Source: Thalassobacillus cyri
GTDB lineage: Bacteria > Bacillota > Bacilli > Bacillales > Halobacillaceae
Direction of reading: 5' to 3'
NCBI RefSeq assembly: GCF_900107755.1
Contig: NZ_FNQR01000022.1
Location: 1 to 64,000 of the forward strand
DNA: 64,000 bases
Under the pieces are notes generated by a model. That model did not search any database. It was not told the DNA's origin and worked only from the letters and a program-made list of their open reading frames with translations. Shown piece after piece: positions 54,137-63,206 of this stretch. A program made the translations under genes and the position numbers. Every line of letters starts with the position of its first letter. The first letter of the stretch is position 1.

Positions 54137-54502
54137 TTAATGTCCGCTGTGTTCTTCCTGCTGTTCTTCTTGTTGATGGTTTCCTCCATCATCATGATCA
54201 TGGGTGAAGCCGAACGACATCGTAAATAGGGACCCGGCTACTATGATGGCTGCCAGCACAAAACCGTGGAACATCATATTCCATGGTACATGACCGCCAC
54301 CGCTTTCTCGTTCTGTCATATGCATGAACATAAATAACTGAATGCCTACCTGAATAACGGCGAGTGTCATAATACCTGCGATTATCCATTTAACAGGCAA
54401 GTCAGACCCAAGAGCGGCCCATGCAGCAAGCACCGTCAAAACAATCGATAATACAAAGCCGATAATGTGCTGTACTGGAAAACGTTTCGAATGCTCTGCC
54501 AT
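54137..54502 (-). CDS. qoxD: Quinol oxidase subunit IV
   Basis: A 121-residue protein with three membrane segments and IQVGIQLFMFMHMTE, matching CyoD/QoxD subunit IV. The C-terminal tail is rich in His, Asp, Glu and Gln (THDHDDGGNHQQEEQ then EEHSGH), suggesting metal binding. GGGATGGTGG precedes the ATG at 54502, which lies 1 base after the qoxC stop. Confidence 0.88.
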   Translation of the reverse strand: MAEHSKRFPVQHIIGFVLSIVLTVLAAWAALGSDLPVKWIIAGIMTLAVIQVGIQLFMFMHMTERESGGGHVPWNMMFHGFVLAAIIVAGSLFTMSFGFTHDHDDGGNHQQEEQQEEHSGH

Positions 54503-54503
54503 A

Positions 54504-55109
54504 TTAAACCACCATCCCAATCAAATAGACACTCGTGAAGATAAATATCCAAACAACATCTAGAAAGTGCCAATAGAGACTGATTATAAATGTTTTCCTG
54601 CTTGTCACAGGAGTCAATCCACGCTTAGCAAGCTGGATTAACAACAGGACTGCCCAGCCGATACCTAACGTGACGTGGAGCCCATGAGTTCCTGCCAATG
54701 TGAAGAAGGCGGACCAGAAGGCGCTGGACTGCAGGGTAGCTCCTTCGTGTGCGTAATGAATAAACTCATATATTTCAAAACCCAGGAAGCCGATGCCAAG
54801 TACCAGTGTAATAATAAGCCATGTTATCAGGCCTTTCACTGAACCTCTTCGCATTTGATGGATCGCTATCCCACAAGTGAAACTGCTTGTAAGCAGAAGA
54901 AACGTCATAATCAGCACAGTTTTTATTTCAAATAATTCACCTGGCGTAGGTGCATCCGCTGTCCGTCCAAATAATACAGCGTAGGTCGCAAATAAGGTGG
55001 AGAATAGTACAATTTCCGCAGCAAGGAATATCCAAAAGCCAAGAATGCTCAACTGACCTTCTTGGGTGCGATATTCTAATGGGCCGGATTTCATTTCATG
55101 TGCACTCAT
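54504..55109 (-). CDS. qoxC: Quinol oxidase subunit III
   Basis: A 201-residue protein with five membrane segments and GTHGLHVTLGIGW plus YWHFLDVVWIFIF, typical of heme-copper oxidase subunit III. ATG 55109 follows AAGGGGG; the upstream ATG at 55151 lies inside qoxB. It starts 1 base after the qoxB stop. Confidence 0.93.
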   Translation of the reverse strand: MSAHEMKSGPLEYRTQEGQLSILGFWIFLAAEIVLFSTLFATYAVLFGRTADAPTPGELFEIKTVLIMTFLLLTSSFTCGIAIHQMRRGSVKGLITWLIITLVLGIGFLGFEIYEFIHYAHEGATLQSSAFWSAFFTLAGTHGLHVTLGIGWAVLLLIQLAKRGLTPVTSRKTFIISLYWHFLDVVWIFIFTSVYLIGMVV

Positions 55110-55110
55110 G

Positions 55111-57045
55111 TTATAACCCCCTTGCTTCGCGTTCGATACGCTTAATTTCATCTACTTCAACATGGTAACCCTCGTCATAATCAAAAGAGCGTATTCCCAT
55201 CATGATCAGGACCCCGACGAGCCCGATCACTGCCAAGGTAATCCATTCAAATATCAGAGCGAAACTGGCAAAAGCAGCGATAGCCATCATGATGATTGGC
55301 TGCCCTGTATTGCTCGGCATATGAATTGGCTTAAGCTTTTCTTCATCAAATGTTGTTTCGCCTTTTTTCTTCATCGCTAAGAAAGCATCGTACTTATCTG
55401 CATGAGGAACAGTCGCGAAATTATAGAACGGTACTGGAGTAGGAGTTGCCCATTCAAGGGTACGTCCATCCCAGGAATCACCTGTTTTTTCACGTTCGCT
55501 GTTCCGGTAGCTATAGTAGATATTGAATACGAAGATAGCGAATCCGATACCCATTCCAAATGCCCCGACTGTTGAGATGACATTCAATGGCATCCACTCT
55601 GGAATGATATAGAAAACCCGGCGCGGCATACCGTCTAAGCCAACAAAGTATTGCGGGAAAAACGTAACATGGAATCCGATGACGAAGAACCAGAATGCCA
55701 GTTTGCCAAACCGCTCATTAAGCTTATGGCCAAACATTTTCGGATACCAGTATTCCAGTCCGGCAAAGCAGGCGAATACCGTTCCGGCAATCAATACATA
55801 ATGGAAGTGAGCAATCAGGAAATACGAGTTATGAAACTGGTAGTCTGCTGCCGCCATACCAAGCATGACACCAGTGACCCCACCGAGAACAAAACTCGGG
55901 ATGAATGCGAGCGACCACATCATCGGTGTAGTGAACTCTATTTTTGACTTATACAGCGTTGCAAGCCAGTTAAAGATCTTCACTCCTGTAGGTACAGCAA
56001 TCAACATTGTTGATACCGAGAATACGGAGTTAACGAATGCCCCTGCCCCCATGGTGAAGAAGTGATGGACCCAGACAAGGAAACTCAATCCGGCAATCAA
56101 AATCATTGACCAGACCATGGCGTGATACCCGAATAATCGCTTACGTGCAAAGGTGGCGATGACTTCGGAAAAGATACCAAATGCCGGTAAAATGACGATA
56201 TACACTTCCGGGTGTCCCCACATCCAGAATAAGTTCGCCCACATCATTGGCATCCCTTCACCGGTTACCGTAAAGAACTGGGCTCCAAATATACGGTCGA
56301 TAGTCAACAGTGCCAAAGCAACGGTTAGAATCGGGAAAGCAAAAATGATGATGAAACAAGTGACAAGTGTAGACCAGGTGAAAATTGGCATCTTGAACAA
56401 TTTCATTCCTGGTGCACGCATTTTAAGAATCGTCACCATCAAATTGATTCCTGTTGCCAGAGTACCTATCCCGGACAGCTGTAATCCCATCAAGTAAAAA
56501 TTCTGTCCTGGTCCCGGGCTCATAGCTGCTCCTGATAAGGGTGTGTAGCTTGTCCAGCCGGCATCGGGAGAACCGCCAATGACGAATGAAATATTGAATA
56601 ACATCGCTCCAAAAAAGAACGACCAGAAGCTCAATGCGTTTACAAACGGAAAGGCGAAATCGCGAGCCCCGATTTGCAGCGGAACGATGATGTTCATCAA
56701 ACCGATCAAGAATGGCATCGCCATAAAGATAATCATGATTGTTCCATGGGTCGTAAAGATTTCATCATAGTGCTGTGCGTTCAAAAAATTCATATTTGGG
56801 AACGCCAGCTGTATGCGCATCATCATGGCATCCATGCCACCTCTGAATAACATTGCTAACGCACTTAAAATGTACATAATACCGATTTTTTTATGATCAA
56901 CGGTCGTCAACCACTCACGCCATAACCACCCCCATCTTTTAAAATAGGTAAGTAGAAAAATTACGGCACTGGTAACCAATACAATGGAAACCATTCCACC
57001 ATAAACGAGTGGTTCACCGGTTACAAAAAATTCATCTAACTTCAT
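55111..57045 (-). CDS. qoxB: Quinol oxidase (aa3 type) subunit I
   Basis: A 644-residue catalytic subunit. Heme and CuB ligands are in THGTIMI, WGHPEVYIVILPAFG, VWVHHFFTMG and IAHFHYVL. The quinol-oxidase N-terminal extra segment and a C-terminal extension are present. It reduces oxygen with electrons from menaquinol and pumps protons. AGGTGAAC precedes the ATG. Second gene of qoxABCD. Confidence 0.95.
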   Translation of the reverse strand: MKLDEFFVTGEPLVYGGMVSIVLVTSAVIFLLTYFKRWGWLWREWLTTVDHKKIGIMYILSALAMLFRGGMDAMMMRIQLAFPNMNFLNAQHYDEIFTTHGTIMIIFMAMPFLIGLMNIIVPLQIGARDFAFPFVNALSFWSFFFGAMLFNISFVIGGSPDAGWTSYTPLSGAAMSPGPGQNFYLMGLQLSGIGTLATGINLMVTILKMRAPGMKLFKMPIFTWSTLVTCFIIIFAFPILTVALALLTIDRIFGAQFFTVTGEGMPMMWANLFWMWGHPEVYIVILPAFGIFSEVIATFARKRLFGYHAMVWSMILIAGLSFLVWVHHFFTMGAGAFVNSVFSVSTMLIAVPTGVKIFNWLATLYKSKIEFTTPMMWSLAFIPSFVLGGVTGVMLGMAAADYQFHNSYFLIAHFHYVLIAGTVFACFAGLEYWYPKMFGHKLNERFGKLAFWFFVIGFHVTFFPQYFVGLDGMPRRVFYIIPEWMPLNVISTVGAFGMGIGFAIFVFNIYYSYRNSEREKTGDSWDGRTLEWATPTPVPFYNFATVPHADKYDAFLAMKKKGETTFDEEKLKPIHMPSNTGQPIIMMAIAAFASFALIFEWITLAVIGLVGVLIMMGIRSFDYDEGYHVEVDEIKRIEREARGL

Positions 57046-57071
57046 AACTGTTCACCTGCTTTCTTCGATAC

Positions 57072-58010
57072 CTAATCATGCTTGCCATCACCTTTAACCT
57101 CATTTTCTAAATGCAATAGTTCCTGGTAAGCATCTCTGTGCCGTTTAATTGCATAGTCACGGCCTTCATTGGTCCCATGGTCTACCCACTTAAGGTGAGT
57201 ATTGGAAAATGCCATCTGCTCATCCATGACACTAGGCTCAAGCAGTTGATCATATTCTTCCTGGGTCAGTTCGGGTGCTTCGTTCTTTGTTTCCTGTACC
57301 CAGTCATTGAATGCTTCCTCTTCTTGAGCGTGAACTTTGAATGTCTGTTCTGTAAAACCTTCTCCATTGAAGTTGCCATTACGTCCATCATAGGTGCCGG
57401 ACTCATCTGCTTGAAGATACAGGGTGTTTTCCATCCCGGCCATATTGTATTTCTGCCCGCCCAGTTGAGGAATCCAGAGAGCTGCCATGGAATCTGCTGA
57501 TGACAGACGGAACTCAATAGCCCGGTCAGTTGGAATATGAAGGTAATTCACGGTTTCAATATTTTGTTCCGGATAACTGAAGAACCATTTCCAGTCTGCT
57601 GAAGTAGCATAAATAACTAATGGTTCTTTATCTCCCGATGATTCAGGCGGTTTTTCCAAATCAAATAGTGTCGTTACTGTAGGTACGGATAAAATGATGA
57701 CAATGATCAACGGAATAACTGTCCAAACGATCTCAATGGCCGTGTTGCCATGAAGATCTGGATCATAATCTTTATCGCCTCTGCCAGGACGGTTTCGATA
57801 TTTGATTACCATAAAGGCGAACAGGGCAAACACTACGATCACGATGCCAAGCATGAACCAAAGTGAAAATACGATTAGATCTTTCTGACTTTGACCGACC
57901 GGCCCCTTCGGGTCTAGTACAGTCAGTTCACTGCATCCGCTTAATAAAAAGACAAGGGAAAGCGGGAGCAATGCCAGCCATCTTCTCCAATGTTGCTGTC
58001 TATGTTTCAT
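57072..58010 (-). CDS. qoxA: Quinol oxidase subunit II
   Basis: A 312-residue lipoprotein (lipobox LSGC) with two membrane segments and a cupredoxin domain. The CuA cysteines are absent (no CxxxC) and there is no heme c motif, so this is a quinol oxidase rather than a cytochrome c oxidase. ATG 58010 follows AGGAG. First gene of the operon. Confidence 0.93.
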   Translation of the reverse strand: MKHRQQHWRRWLALLPLSLVFLLSGCSELTVLDPKGPVGQSQKDLIVFSLWFMLGIVIVVFALFAFMVIKYRNRPGRGDKDYDPDLHGNTAIEIVWTVIPLIIVIILSVPTVTTLFDLEKPPESSGDKEPLVIYATSADWKWFFSYPEQNIETVNYLHIPTDRAIEFRLSSADSMAALWIPQLGGQKYNMAGMENTLYLQADESGTYDGRNGNFNGEGFTEQTFKVHAQEEEAFNDWVQETKNEAPELTQEEYDQLLEPSVMDEQMAFSNTHLKWVDHGTNEGRDYAIKRHRDAYQELLHLENEVKGDGKHD

Positions 58011-58080
58011 GAAGTCATGCACTCCTATCAAACTAAATATTAATACTATGGATATAGTGAAAACTCAATGCGTGAAACAG

Positions 58081-58089
58081 ATTATAGCA
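58081..58089 (-). promoter_or_regulatory. Extended -10 promoter of qoxABCD
   Basis: On the minus strand TGCTATAAT, about 70 bases before qoxA; the -35 region is weak. A cre-like palindrome (TACAAGCGCTTACA at 58177-58190) about 95 bases further upstream could bind CcpA. Confidence 0.5.
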
Positions 58090-58234
58090 TTGTAATACCC
58101 CCCTTGCGGTGCACTTAACTAATTTGTAAAACAAAGTTCATTTTTTTGTGGAATTTTCGACACAAAATGTTCAAAGTACAAGCGCTTACAAGCAAATAAA
58201 GGAAATGAAGGCAGGAAACATCCATGTTTTGGCA

Positions 58235-58263
58235 TAAAAAAACGAGCCATGTCAGGCCCGTTG
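58235..58263 (-). terminator. ygaE terminator
   Basis: On the minus strand ACGGGCC pairs with GGCTCGT, followed by a T run. Confidence 0.75.
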
Positions 58264-58270
58264 CGTAGAA

Positions 58271-59350
58271 TTATCTGGTTTGCTTCTGTTCAAACATGTT
58301 TCGGTGTCTTTCGTAATGAAATCGTTGATAGCTTTGCAGCGTACGCTTCAAATGCTCCAGGTGATGGTGATATTCCATAAGCTGGGCTGCTAACGGCAGG
58401 AAAATCAACTTATCGGGGTCGCGGTCATCTTCATAGATCCGGATCAATCTTTCTACCAGCATGGGAATATCAGGTTCCTCTGTTTCCTGCAATGATTCTT
58501 TGTGCGTCTTTCTTATCCGTCCCATCAGACTAAGCATCAATTTTTCATGGGCGTGTATGACTTTATCCAATTCTGTGACAAGTACTTCTTTGAACGCGGG
58601 TGGTATGTTATCAATATCGACCTCCAGGCGGTGGAAAGCTTTCAATACATCGAATGATTTCTTGGTAGTAGCAATCAACTGGCGGAAAAGCACCATTTTA
58701 CGTGCTTTGGCAAAGCGATTTTTACTTAAATAGGTTCGTTCTTCTTTGTATAAAAGATACGTTTGGTCGATATATCGTATTTCATCCTGAAGCCTGTTCA
58801 TTTCGGTTTTCAAGGCAGGTTCATCATTGAGATGCCGGATGGTAACTCGGAGCCATTGGAGAATATCACTTGTATTACGATCGATTTGCCGGAACAGATT
58901 CGTTTCATATTTAGGCGGGACGAATGCTAGATTGACCGCAAATGCGGACAATATACCGATCATCAATGAAGTAAAGCGTGCTCCTGCGTATGGAAGGAAG
59001 GCCATTTCTGTCGGTTCCATCAATAAAATCAAAGCCACTACGGCGAAGATGATCGTGTTTTCGTTCATTTTCAACTGCATGTTCAAAGCAATGACAAGGA
59101 TAATGGAAAAACCGACGATAAAAGCGCCATCTCCTAACGTATAGTAGACGATAATGGCGACAGCAACCGCAATGATATTTGCTTGTATTTGTTCCAGAAC
59201 AGTCTGATAGGAGCGATAAATAGACGGCTGAATAGAGAAAACAGCGGCAATTCCCGCAACCACGGGGGTGGTCAATTCAGTTAAGGAAGCGATATATACA
59301 GCCACAGCAACTGCCAAACCCGTTTTCATCATTCTGGCGCCCAGTTTCAT
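58271..59350 (-). CDS. ygaE: Aromatic acid exporter family (FUSC-like) membrane protein YgaE
   Basis: A 359-residue protein: four to six membrane segments in residues 5-150 (LTTPVVAGIAAVFSIQPS typical), then a long helical cytoplasmic domain. ATG 59350 has AGGTG at proper spacing. Position between ygaD and gsaB matches B. subtilis ygaE, although qox is inserted here. Substrate is unknown. Confidence 0.85.
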   Translation of the reverse strand: MKLGARMMKTGLAVAVAVYIASLTELTTPVVAGIAAVFSIQPSIYRSYQTVLEQIQANIIAVAVAIIVYYTLGDGAFIVGFSIILVIALNMQLKMNENTIIFAVVALILLMEPTEMAFLPYAGARFTSLMIGILSAFAVNLAFVPPKYETNLFRQIDRNTSDILQWLRVTIRHLNDEPALKTEMNRLQDEIRYIDQTYLLYKEERTYLSKNRFAKARKMVLFRQLIATTKKSFDVLKAFHRLEVDIDNIPPAFKEVLVTELDKVIHAHEKLMLSLMGRIRKTHKESLQETEEPDIPMLVERLIRIYEDDRDPDKLIFLPLAAQLMEYHHHLEHLKRTLQSYQRFHYERHRNMFEQKQTR

Positions 59351-59440
59351 GGTCATCACCTTTTCAGTATATAGTTTACTCTGCTATTACCTTAAGTTAT
59401 ATAAAATAAAAAGTGAAATAAAAAGAAGGTACCTAACAAA

Positions 59441-59471
59441 ATAAAAACTCCCGGAAATGATCCGGGAGCAG
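59441..59471 (-). terminator. gsaB terminator
   Basis: CTCCCGGA pairs with TCCGGGAG; T-rich tail on the minus strand. Confidence 0.88.
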
Positions 59472-59483
59472 GAATGCATATTT

Positions 59484-60779
59484 TTATTTGGTGGCCATCA
59501 TTTTGAAGGCTTGTTCTACAGCTGAGATAGTTGCCTCAATATCCTCATCTTTATGAGCTGTAGTCAAGAACCAGGCTTCATATTTAGAAGGAGCCAGGTT
59601 GATCCCTTGATGAAGCATTAATTGGAAAAAGCGTGCAAACATTTCACCATTCGTATTCTCTGCTTGCTCGTAATTTTCAATGGTTTCATTAGTGAAATAA
59701 ACAGTTAGTGCACCTTTCAACCGGTTGATAGAGATTGGGATATCATACCGCGAAGCGCTGTTTATAATTCCTTCTTCTAATTTAGCTCCTAAACGATCCA
59801 ATTCATCATATATACCGTCTTGCTGTAATACTTCAAGACAGGCAATTCCCGCTGCCATGGATGCTGGGTTTCCAGCCATAGTCCCTGCCTGGTAGGCTGG
59901 TCCGAGCGGTGCCACCTGTTCCATGATATCAGCACGACCGCCATAGGCACCGATTGGCAAGCCGCCTCCAATAATTTTACCCATTGCGGTCATGTCTGGC
60001 TCGATTCCCAGGAGCTGTTGAGCGCTTCCGTAAGTAAAGCGGAAGGCGGTTATCACTTCATCATAAATGACAAGAGCGCCTGCCTGGTGAGCAAGATCAT
60101 TCACTTGTTCCAGGAATCCGGTTTTTGGTTCGACGATGCCGAAGTTGCCGACAATCGGTTCCACTAGTATACCTGCTACTTCATCTCCCCAATGTTCCAG
60201 CGCTTGTTTGAAAGGCTCGATATCATTGAATGGAACGGTAATAACATCGGATGCAATAGAAGCTGGGACCCCTGCTGAGTCAGGTGTCCCTAGCGTGGAA
60301 GGGCCAGACCCTGCGGCAACAAGCACCAAATCAGAGTGGCCGTGATAGCAGCCGGCGAACTTGATGATTTTATTACGGCCGGTATATGCACGGGCTACGC
60401 GGATGGTTGTCATTACTGCTTCTGTTCCAGAATTGACGAACCTGACTTTGTCCATCGAAGGAATTGCCTCTTTCAACATACGGGCAAACTGATTTTCAAG
60501 CGCTGTTGGCGTCCCGTATAAAACACCGTTGTGAGCCGCTTCAGTGATGGCATCGGTAATATGTGGATGGGCATGACCTGTAATGATCGGTCCATAAGCG
60601 CCAAGATAGTCGATGTATTTATTGCCATCAACATCCCAAAAATAAGCGCCTTCCGATTTTTCCATATAAACAGGCGCTCCACCTCCTACTGCTTTGTACG
60701 AACGGGAAGGGGAGTTGACTCCTCCAACGATATGATTTTGTGCTTCTTCATGTAATTGAGCTGATTTTGAAAAATTCAT
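59484..60779 (-). CDS. gsaB: Glutamate-1-semialdehyde 2,1-aminomutase (GsaB/HemL paralog)
   Basis: A 431-residue PLP enzyme converting glutamate-1-semialdehyde to 5-aminolevulinate for heme. PLP lysine is in [18 protein letters not shown], and DEVITAFRF and [15 protein letters not shown] are conserved. GGGAGG precedes ATG 60779; the extension to 60857 has no ribosome site. It stands apart from the hem operon, as gsaB does in B. subtilis between ygaE and ygaF. Confidence 0.93.
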   Translation of the reverse strand: MNFSKSAQLHEEAQNHIVGGVNSPSRSYKAVGGGAPVYMEKSEGAYFWDVDGNKYIDYLGAYGPIITGHAHPHITDAITEAAHNGVLYGTPTALENQFARMLKEAIPSMDKVRFVNSGTEAVMTTIRVARAYTGRNKIIKFAGCYHGHSDLVLVAAGSGPSTLGTPDSAGVPASIASDVITVPFNDIEPFKQALEHWGDEVAGILVEPIVGNFGIVEPKTGFLEQVNDLAHQAGALVIYDEVITAFRFTYGSAQQLLGIEPDMTAMGKIIGGGLPIGAYGGRADIMEQVAPLGPAYQAGTMAGNPASMAAGIACLEVLQQDGIYDELDRLGAKLEEGIINSASRYDIPISINRLKGALTVYFTNETIENYEQAENTNGEMFARFFQLMLHQGINLAPSKYEAWFLTTAHKDEDIEATISAVEQAFKMMATK

Positions 60780-60858
60780 AGTAAACCTCCCTGAAATAAT
60801 TCCAACTTTCATTGTAGCACGGCTTGTCCTGAAAGAAACAGCAGAGTAATTCCCCAAT

Positions 60859-60902
60859 GTAAAAGACTACCCGGTTTGGTGAGACAAACGAGTAGTCTTT
60901 TA
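60859..60902 (-). terminator. Terminator after the YjcZ gene
   Basis: AAAAGACTAC pairs with GTAGTCTTTT, with an inner CGTTTG/CAAACCG pairing. Confidence 0.88.
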
Positions 60903-60926
60903 CAAATTGAGGTGGTTTATCTTGAA

Positions 60927-61016
60927 TTAATAGACATATGCTGCGCCAACAATAATCAAAAGAATGAACAACACGACAATCAACGCAAAGCCGCTGTTGT
61001 AACCGCCATAACCCAT
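60927..61016 (-). CDS. YjcZ-family sporulation membrane peptide
   Basis: A 29-residue peptide: GYGGYNSGF followed by one transmembrane segment (ALIVVLFILLIIVGAAYVY), the hallmark of YjcZ-family proteins. GGGGGGTGG lies about 5 bases before the ATG, and a strong terminator follows. The family is sporulation-associated; function is unknown. Confidence 0.9.
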   Translation of the reverse strand: MGYGGYNSGFALIVVLFILLIIVGAAYVY

Positions 61017-61124
61017 TCATTCCACCCCCCTTTGCCACGTTTACGATATCTTATGAAGGAAAGCGGAAGATGGACTGTGTGTTCATCCTAAAATATACGA
61101 AGAGTTTCTGGTTACTGGATTGCG

Positions 61125-61811
61125 TTATTGTTTAGGAAGGAATTTGTAGCCTTTTCCTCTTATAGTCTGGATGACATCATCAAGGCCTATATTGGAAAGC
61201 TTTTTTCGTAATCTATTGATATTGACCGACAACGTGTTATCATCCATGCTGCCGATATCTTTCGTCAGCAAGTGGATCAGCTGCTCACGCGGCAATAGTT
61301 GGTCCGGGTATTGGATGAACGTTTTCATGAGAAAAAATTCATTCCTCGTCAGTGATTGCTTTTTCTCATTATAAATGATTTCCATCGGACGCAGTTTCAA
61401 ACCGGGGCTTATTTCGGAAACTTCATGACCCGGTTGATTGATATCCTCTTCATACATTCTACGCATGACTCGATTTATTTTCGTGTGCAATAAATCCGAA
61501 TGTAACGGTTTTACCAAGTAATCATCAGCTCCGTTTTCAATCGCTTTCACCTGATTCATATCGGAATGAGATGCGGCTATCAATAAAATTGGACATTTGG
61601 ACCTTTCGCGGAGCTGTCGGGTCCAATAGAGTCCGTCGAAATTGGGTGATCCAACCGTGATCAATACAAGGTGCGGTTCATAAGCGATGAACTCAGCGGC
61701 AATACGATCATAATCCTGCGTTTGGAAAAGTTGAAACCCTTTCCCGGTAAGTGATTCTCTAAGGAAGGAAGCAGACTGCAAGTCATCCTCTACAATAAAA
61801 ATTCGCTTCAT
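61125..61811 (-). CDS. OmpR-family response regulator without phospho-acceptor Asp
   Basis: A 228-residue protein: receiver domain (1-115) and winged-helix DNA-binding domain (about 130-225, LTRNEFFLMKTF, TLSVNINRLRKKL, IRGKGYKF). The acidic pair E8-D9-D10 and the Lys in YLVKP are present. The phospho-acceptor position is T52 (LVLITVGSP), and the switch Thr/Ser region reads LIAAS. It resembles BceR-like regulators. No histidine kinase or ABC exporter is adjacent. It may bind DNA independently of phosphorylation. Confidence 0.85.
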   Translation of the reverse strand: MKRIFIVEDDLQSASFLRESLTGKGFQLFQTQDYDRIAAEFIAYEPHLVLITVGSPNFDGLYWTRQLRERSKCPILLIAASHSDMNQVKAIENGADDYLVKPLHSDLLHTKINRVMRRMYEEDINQPGHEVSEISPGLKLRPMEIIYNEKKQSLTRNEFFLMKTFIQYPDQLLPREQLIHLLTKDIGSMDDNTLSVNINRLRKKLSNIGLDDVIQTIRGKGYKFLPKQ

Positions 61812-62031
61812 AACGTCACCTTTTCATCCGATTTGTCTTCAGTATAAATTACGATGGTAATAAATATCTATTTTAATGATTGCTATTTCCTGTCTTTATT
61901 ATCGGCCGGTGGGATGGTTGATTTAGAAATTTATACCAATACATGCTGAAAAAATTTCACTATGTATAGTTAGGGCAGTGGAGCGCATAAGTTTGTAAGA
62001 GATAATTATTCCTTAATTAAGGAGAAAAAAT

Positions 62032-62442
62032 ATGATTGCAACGATATCGCTTCTTTTCATAACACTGCTGCTCATCGTCAGTTTGACTTCATTTTTTCGA
62101 GAACTGATTTCGGATAACCATCACTTCTCATTAACAGTATTTACTGGTCTGCTTTTTTTATATGCAATTGTCATGAGCGGGTTCGGATTGATTTATTTCA
62201 TTCTTTCCATGAATGGAATTCCGCTATTAGCAGGAGGTGGGTTACAGCAGGAAGCATTACTGAATCGCATAGGACAGGCTATCTATTTCAGTGGGGTCAC
62301 ACTGTTGACAGTAGGATACGGAGATATCATCCCTATTGGCTGGGGAAGGCCGATTGCCTTGTTTGAAGCATTGATCGGCTATACCATTCCTGCTGCTATG
62401 TTTGTCAGAGTCATCTACGGTTCCAAACATCCTGCCGAGTGA
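62032..62442 (+). CDS. Potassium channel family protein
   Basis: A 136-residue membrane protein with the K+ selectivity filter TVGYGD preceded by a pore helix (AIYFSGVTLL). About four hydrophobic segments are seen; no RCK/TrkA-N regulatory domain follows. TAAGGAG precedes the ATG. K+ flux fits salt adaptation, but no direct link is shown. Confidence 0.87.
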   Translation: MIATISLLFITLLLIVSLTSFFRELISDNHHFSLTVFTGLLFLYAIVMSGFGLIYFILSMNGIPLLAGGGLQQEALLNRIGQAIYFSGVTLLTVGYGDIIPIGWGRPIALFEALIGYTIPAAMFVRVIYGSKHPAE

Positions 62443-62508
62443 GATTGGAAATGACCGTCCCTTTCCTGTACGCTAATAATAGAACAAAACTTTAGGAGGG
62501 GACCTTTT

Positions 62509-62979
62509 ATGAGTGTTGAAGTAGGAAAGAAAGCACCAGATTTCGAATTGCAGGCGAGTAACGGAGAGAAGGTAAAGCTATCGGATTATCGTGGGAAAAA
62601 TGTGGTATTGTATTTTTACCCAAAAGATATGACTCCTGGGTGTACCACCGAAGCATGTGATTTCCGTGATCATCATGAAAGCTTTGCGGACGTAGATGCG
62701 GTAATTCTAGGGGTCAGTCCAGATCCGGTCAATCGCCATGAGAAGTTCATTGAGAAGCACGAGCTTCCATTTTTATTGTTGGCAGATGAGGACAAGCAGG
62801 CTGCAGAGGCATATGATGTCTGGAAGCTGAAAAAGAATTTCGGCAAAGAATATTACGGAATCGAGCGATCCACATTTATTATTGATAAAGAAGGGGATCT
62901 TGTAAAAGAATTCCGTAAAGTACGCGTCAAAGGACATGTGGAATCTGCATTGGAGTACATCCGCGAAAACTTATCTTGA
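62509..62979 (+). CDS. bcp: Thioredoxin-dependent thiol peroxidase (Bcp, YgaF)
   Basis: A 156-residue peroxiredoxin. The peroxidatic cysteine is in TPGCTTEACDFRDH, with a second Cys five residues on as in Bcp/PrxQ. The YPKDMTPGC and GIERSTFIID blocks are typical. It detoxifies peroxides. AGGAGGGG precedes the ATG. Position after gsaB matches B. subtilis ygaF. Confidence 0.95.
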   Translation: MSVEVGKKAPDFELQASNGEKVKLSDYRGKNVVLYFYPKDMTPGCTTEACDFRDHHESFADVDAVILGVSPDPVNRHEKFIEKHELPFLLLADEDKQAAEAYDVWKLKKNFGKEYYGIERSTFIIDKEGDLVKEFRKVRVKGHVESALEYIRENLS

Positions 62980-62980
62980 T

Positions 62981-63013
62981 CAAGCACTCTCCACGTGGAG
63001 AGTGCTTTTTTAT
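62981..63013 (+). terminator. bcp terminator
   Basis: AAGCACTCTC pairs with GAGAGTGCTT, followed by a T run. Confidence 0.92.
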
Positions 63014-63094
63014 TTTAATTGGGTATATGCGCTATACAAATATCTTCGCCCTACATAAAGTGAAGTATCAACCGAAAACCTCCCCTTTAATTGA

Positions 63095-63125
63095 GGCATC
63101 ACCTTCAGGTGGTGCCATTTCTTTT
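63095..63125 (+). terminator. Second hairpin downstream of bcp
   Basis: GGCATCACC pairs with GGTGGTGCC around a 4-base loop, then a T/C-rich run. It may be a backup terminator or leader structure of the next gene. Confidence 0.5.
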
Positions 63126-63206
63126 TCTTTATAAGTCTAAATCTTTTTGTAAATTATGATAATTCAGCTAAAATAGAAGCAGGTGAATCAGAGGAGGACT
63201 ACATAT

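Noticed and set aside
63165-63180. PerR/Fur-type box before the hydroxyacid dehydrogenase gene
   Set aside because: ATTATGATAAT is a palindrome, but its half-sites are in the wrong order for the 7-1-7 Fur/PerR consensus.
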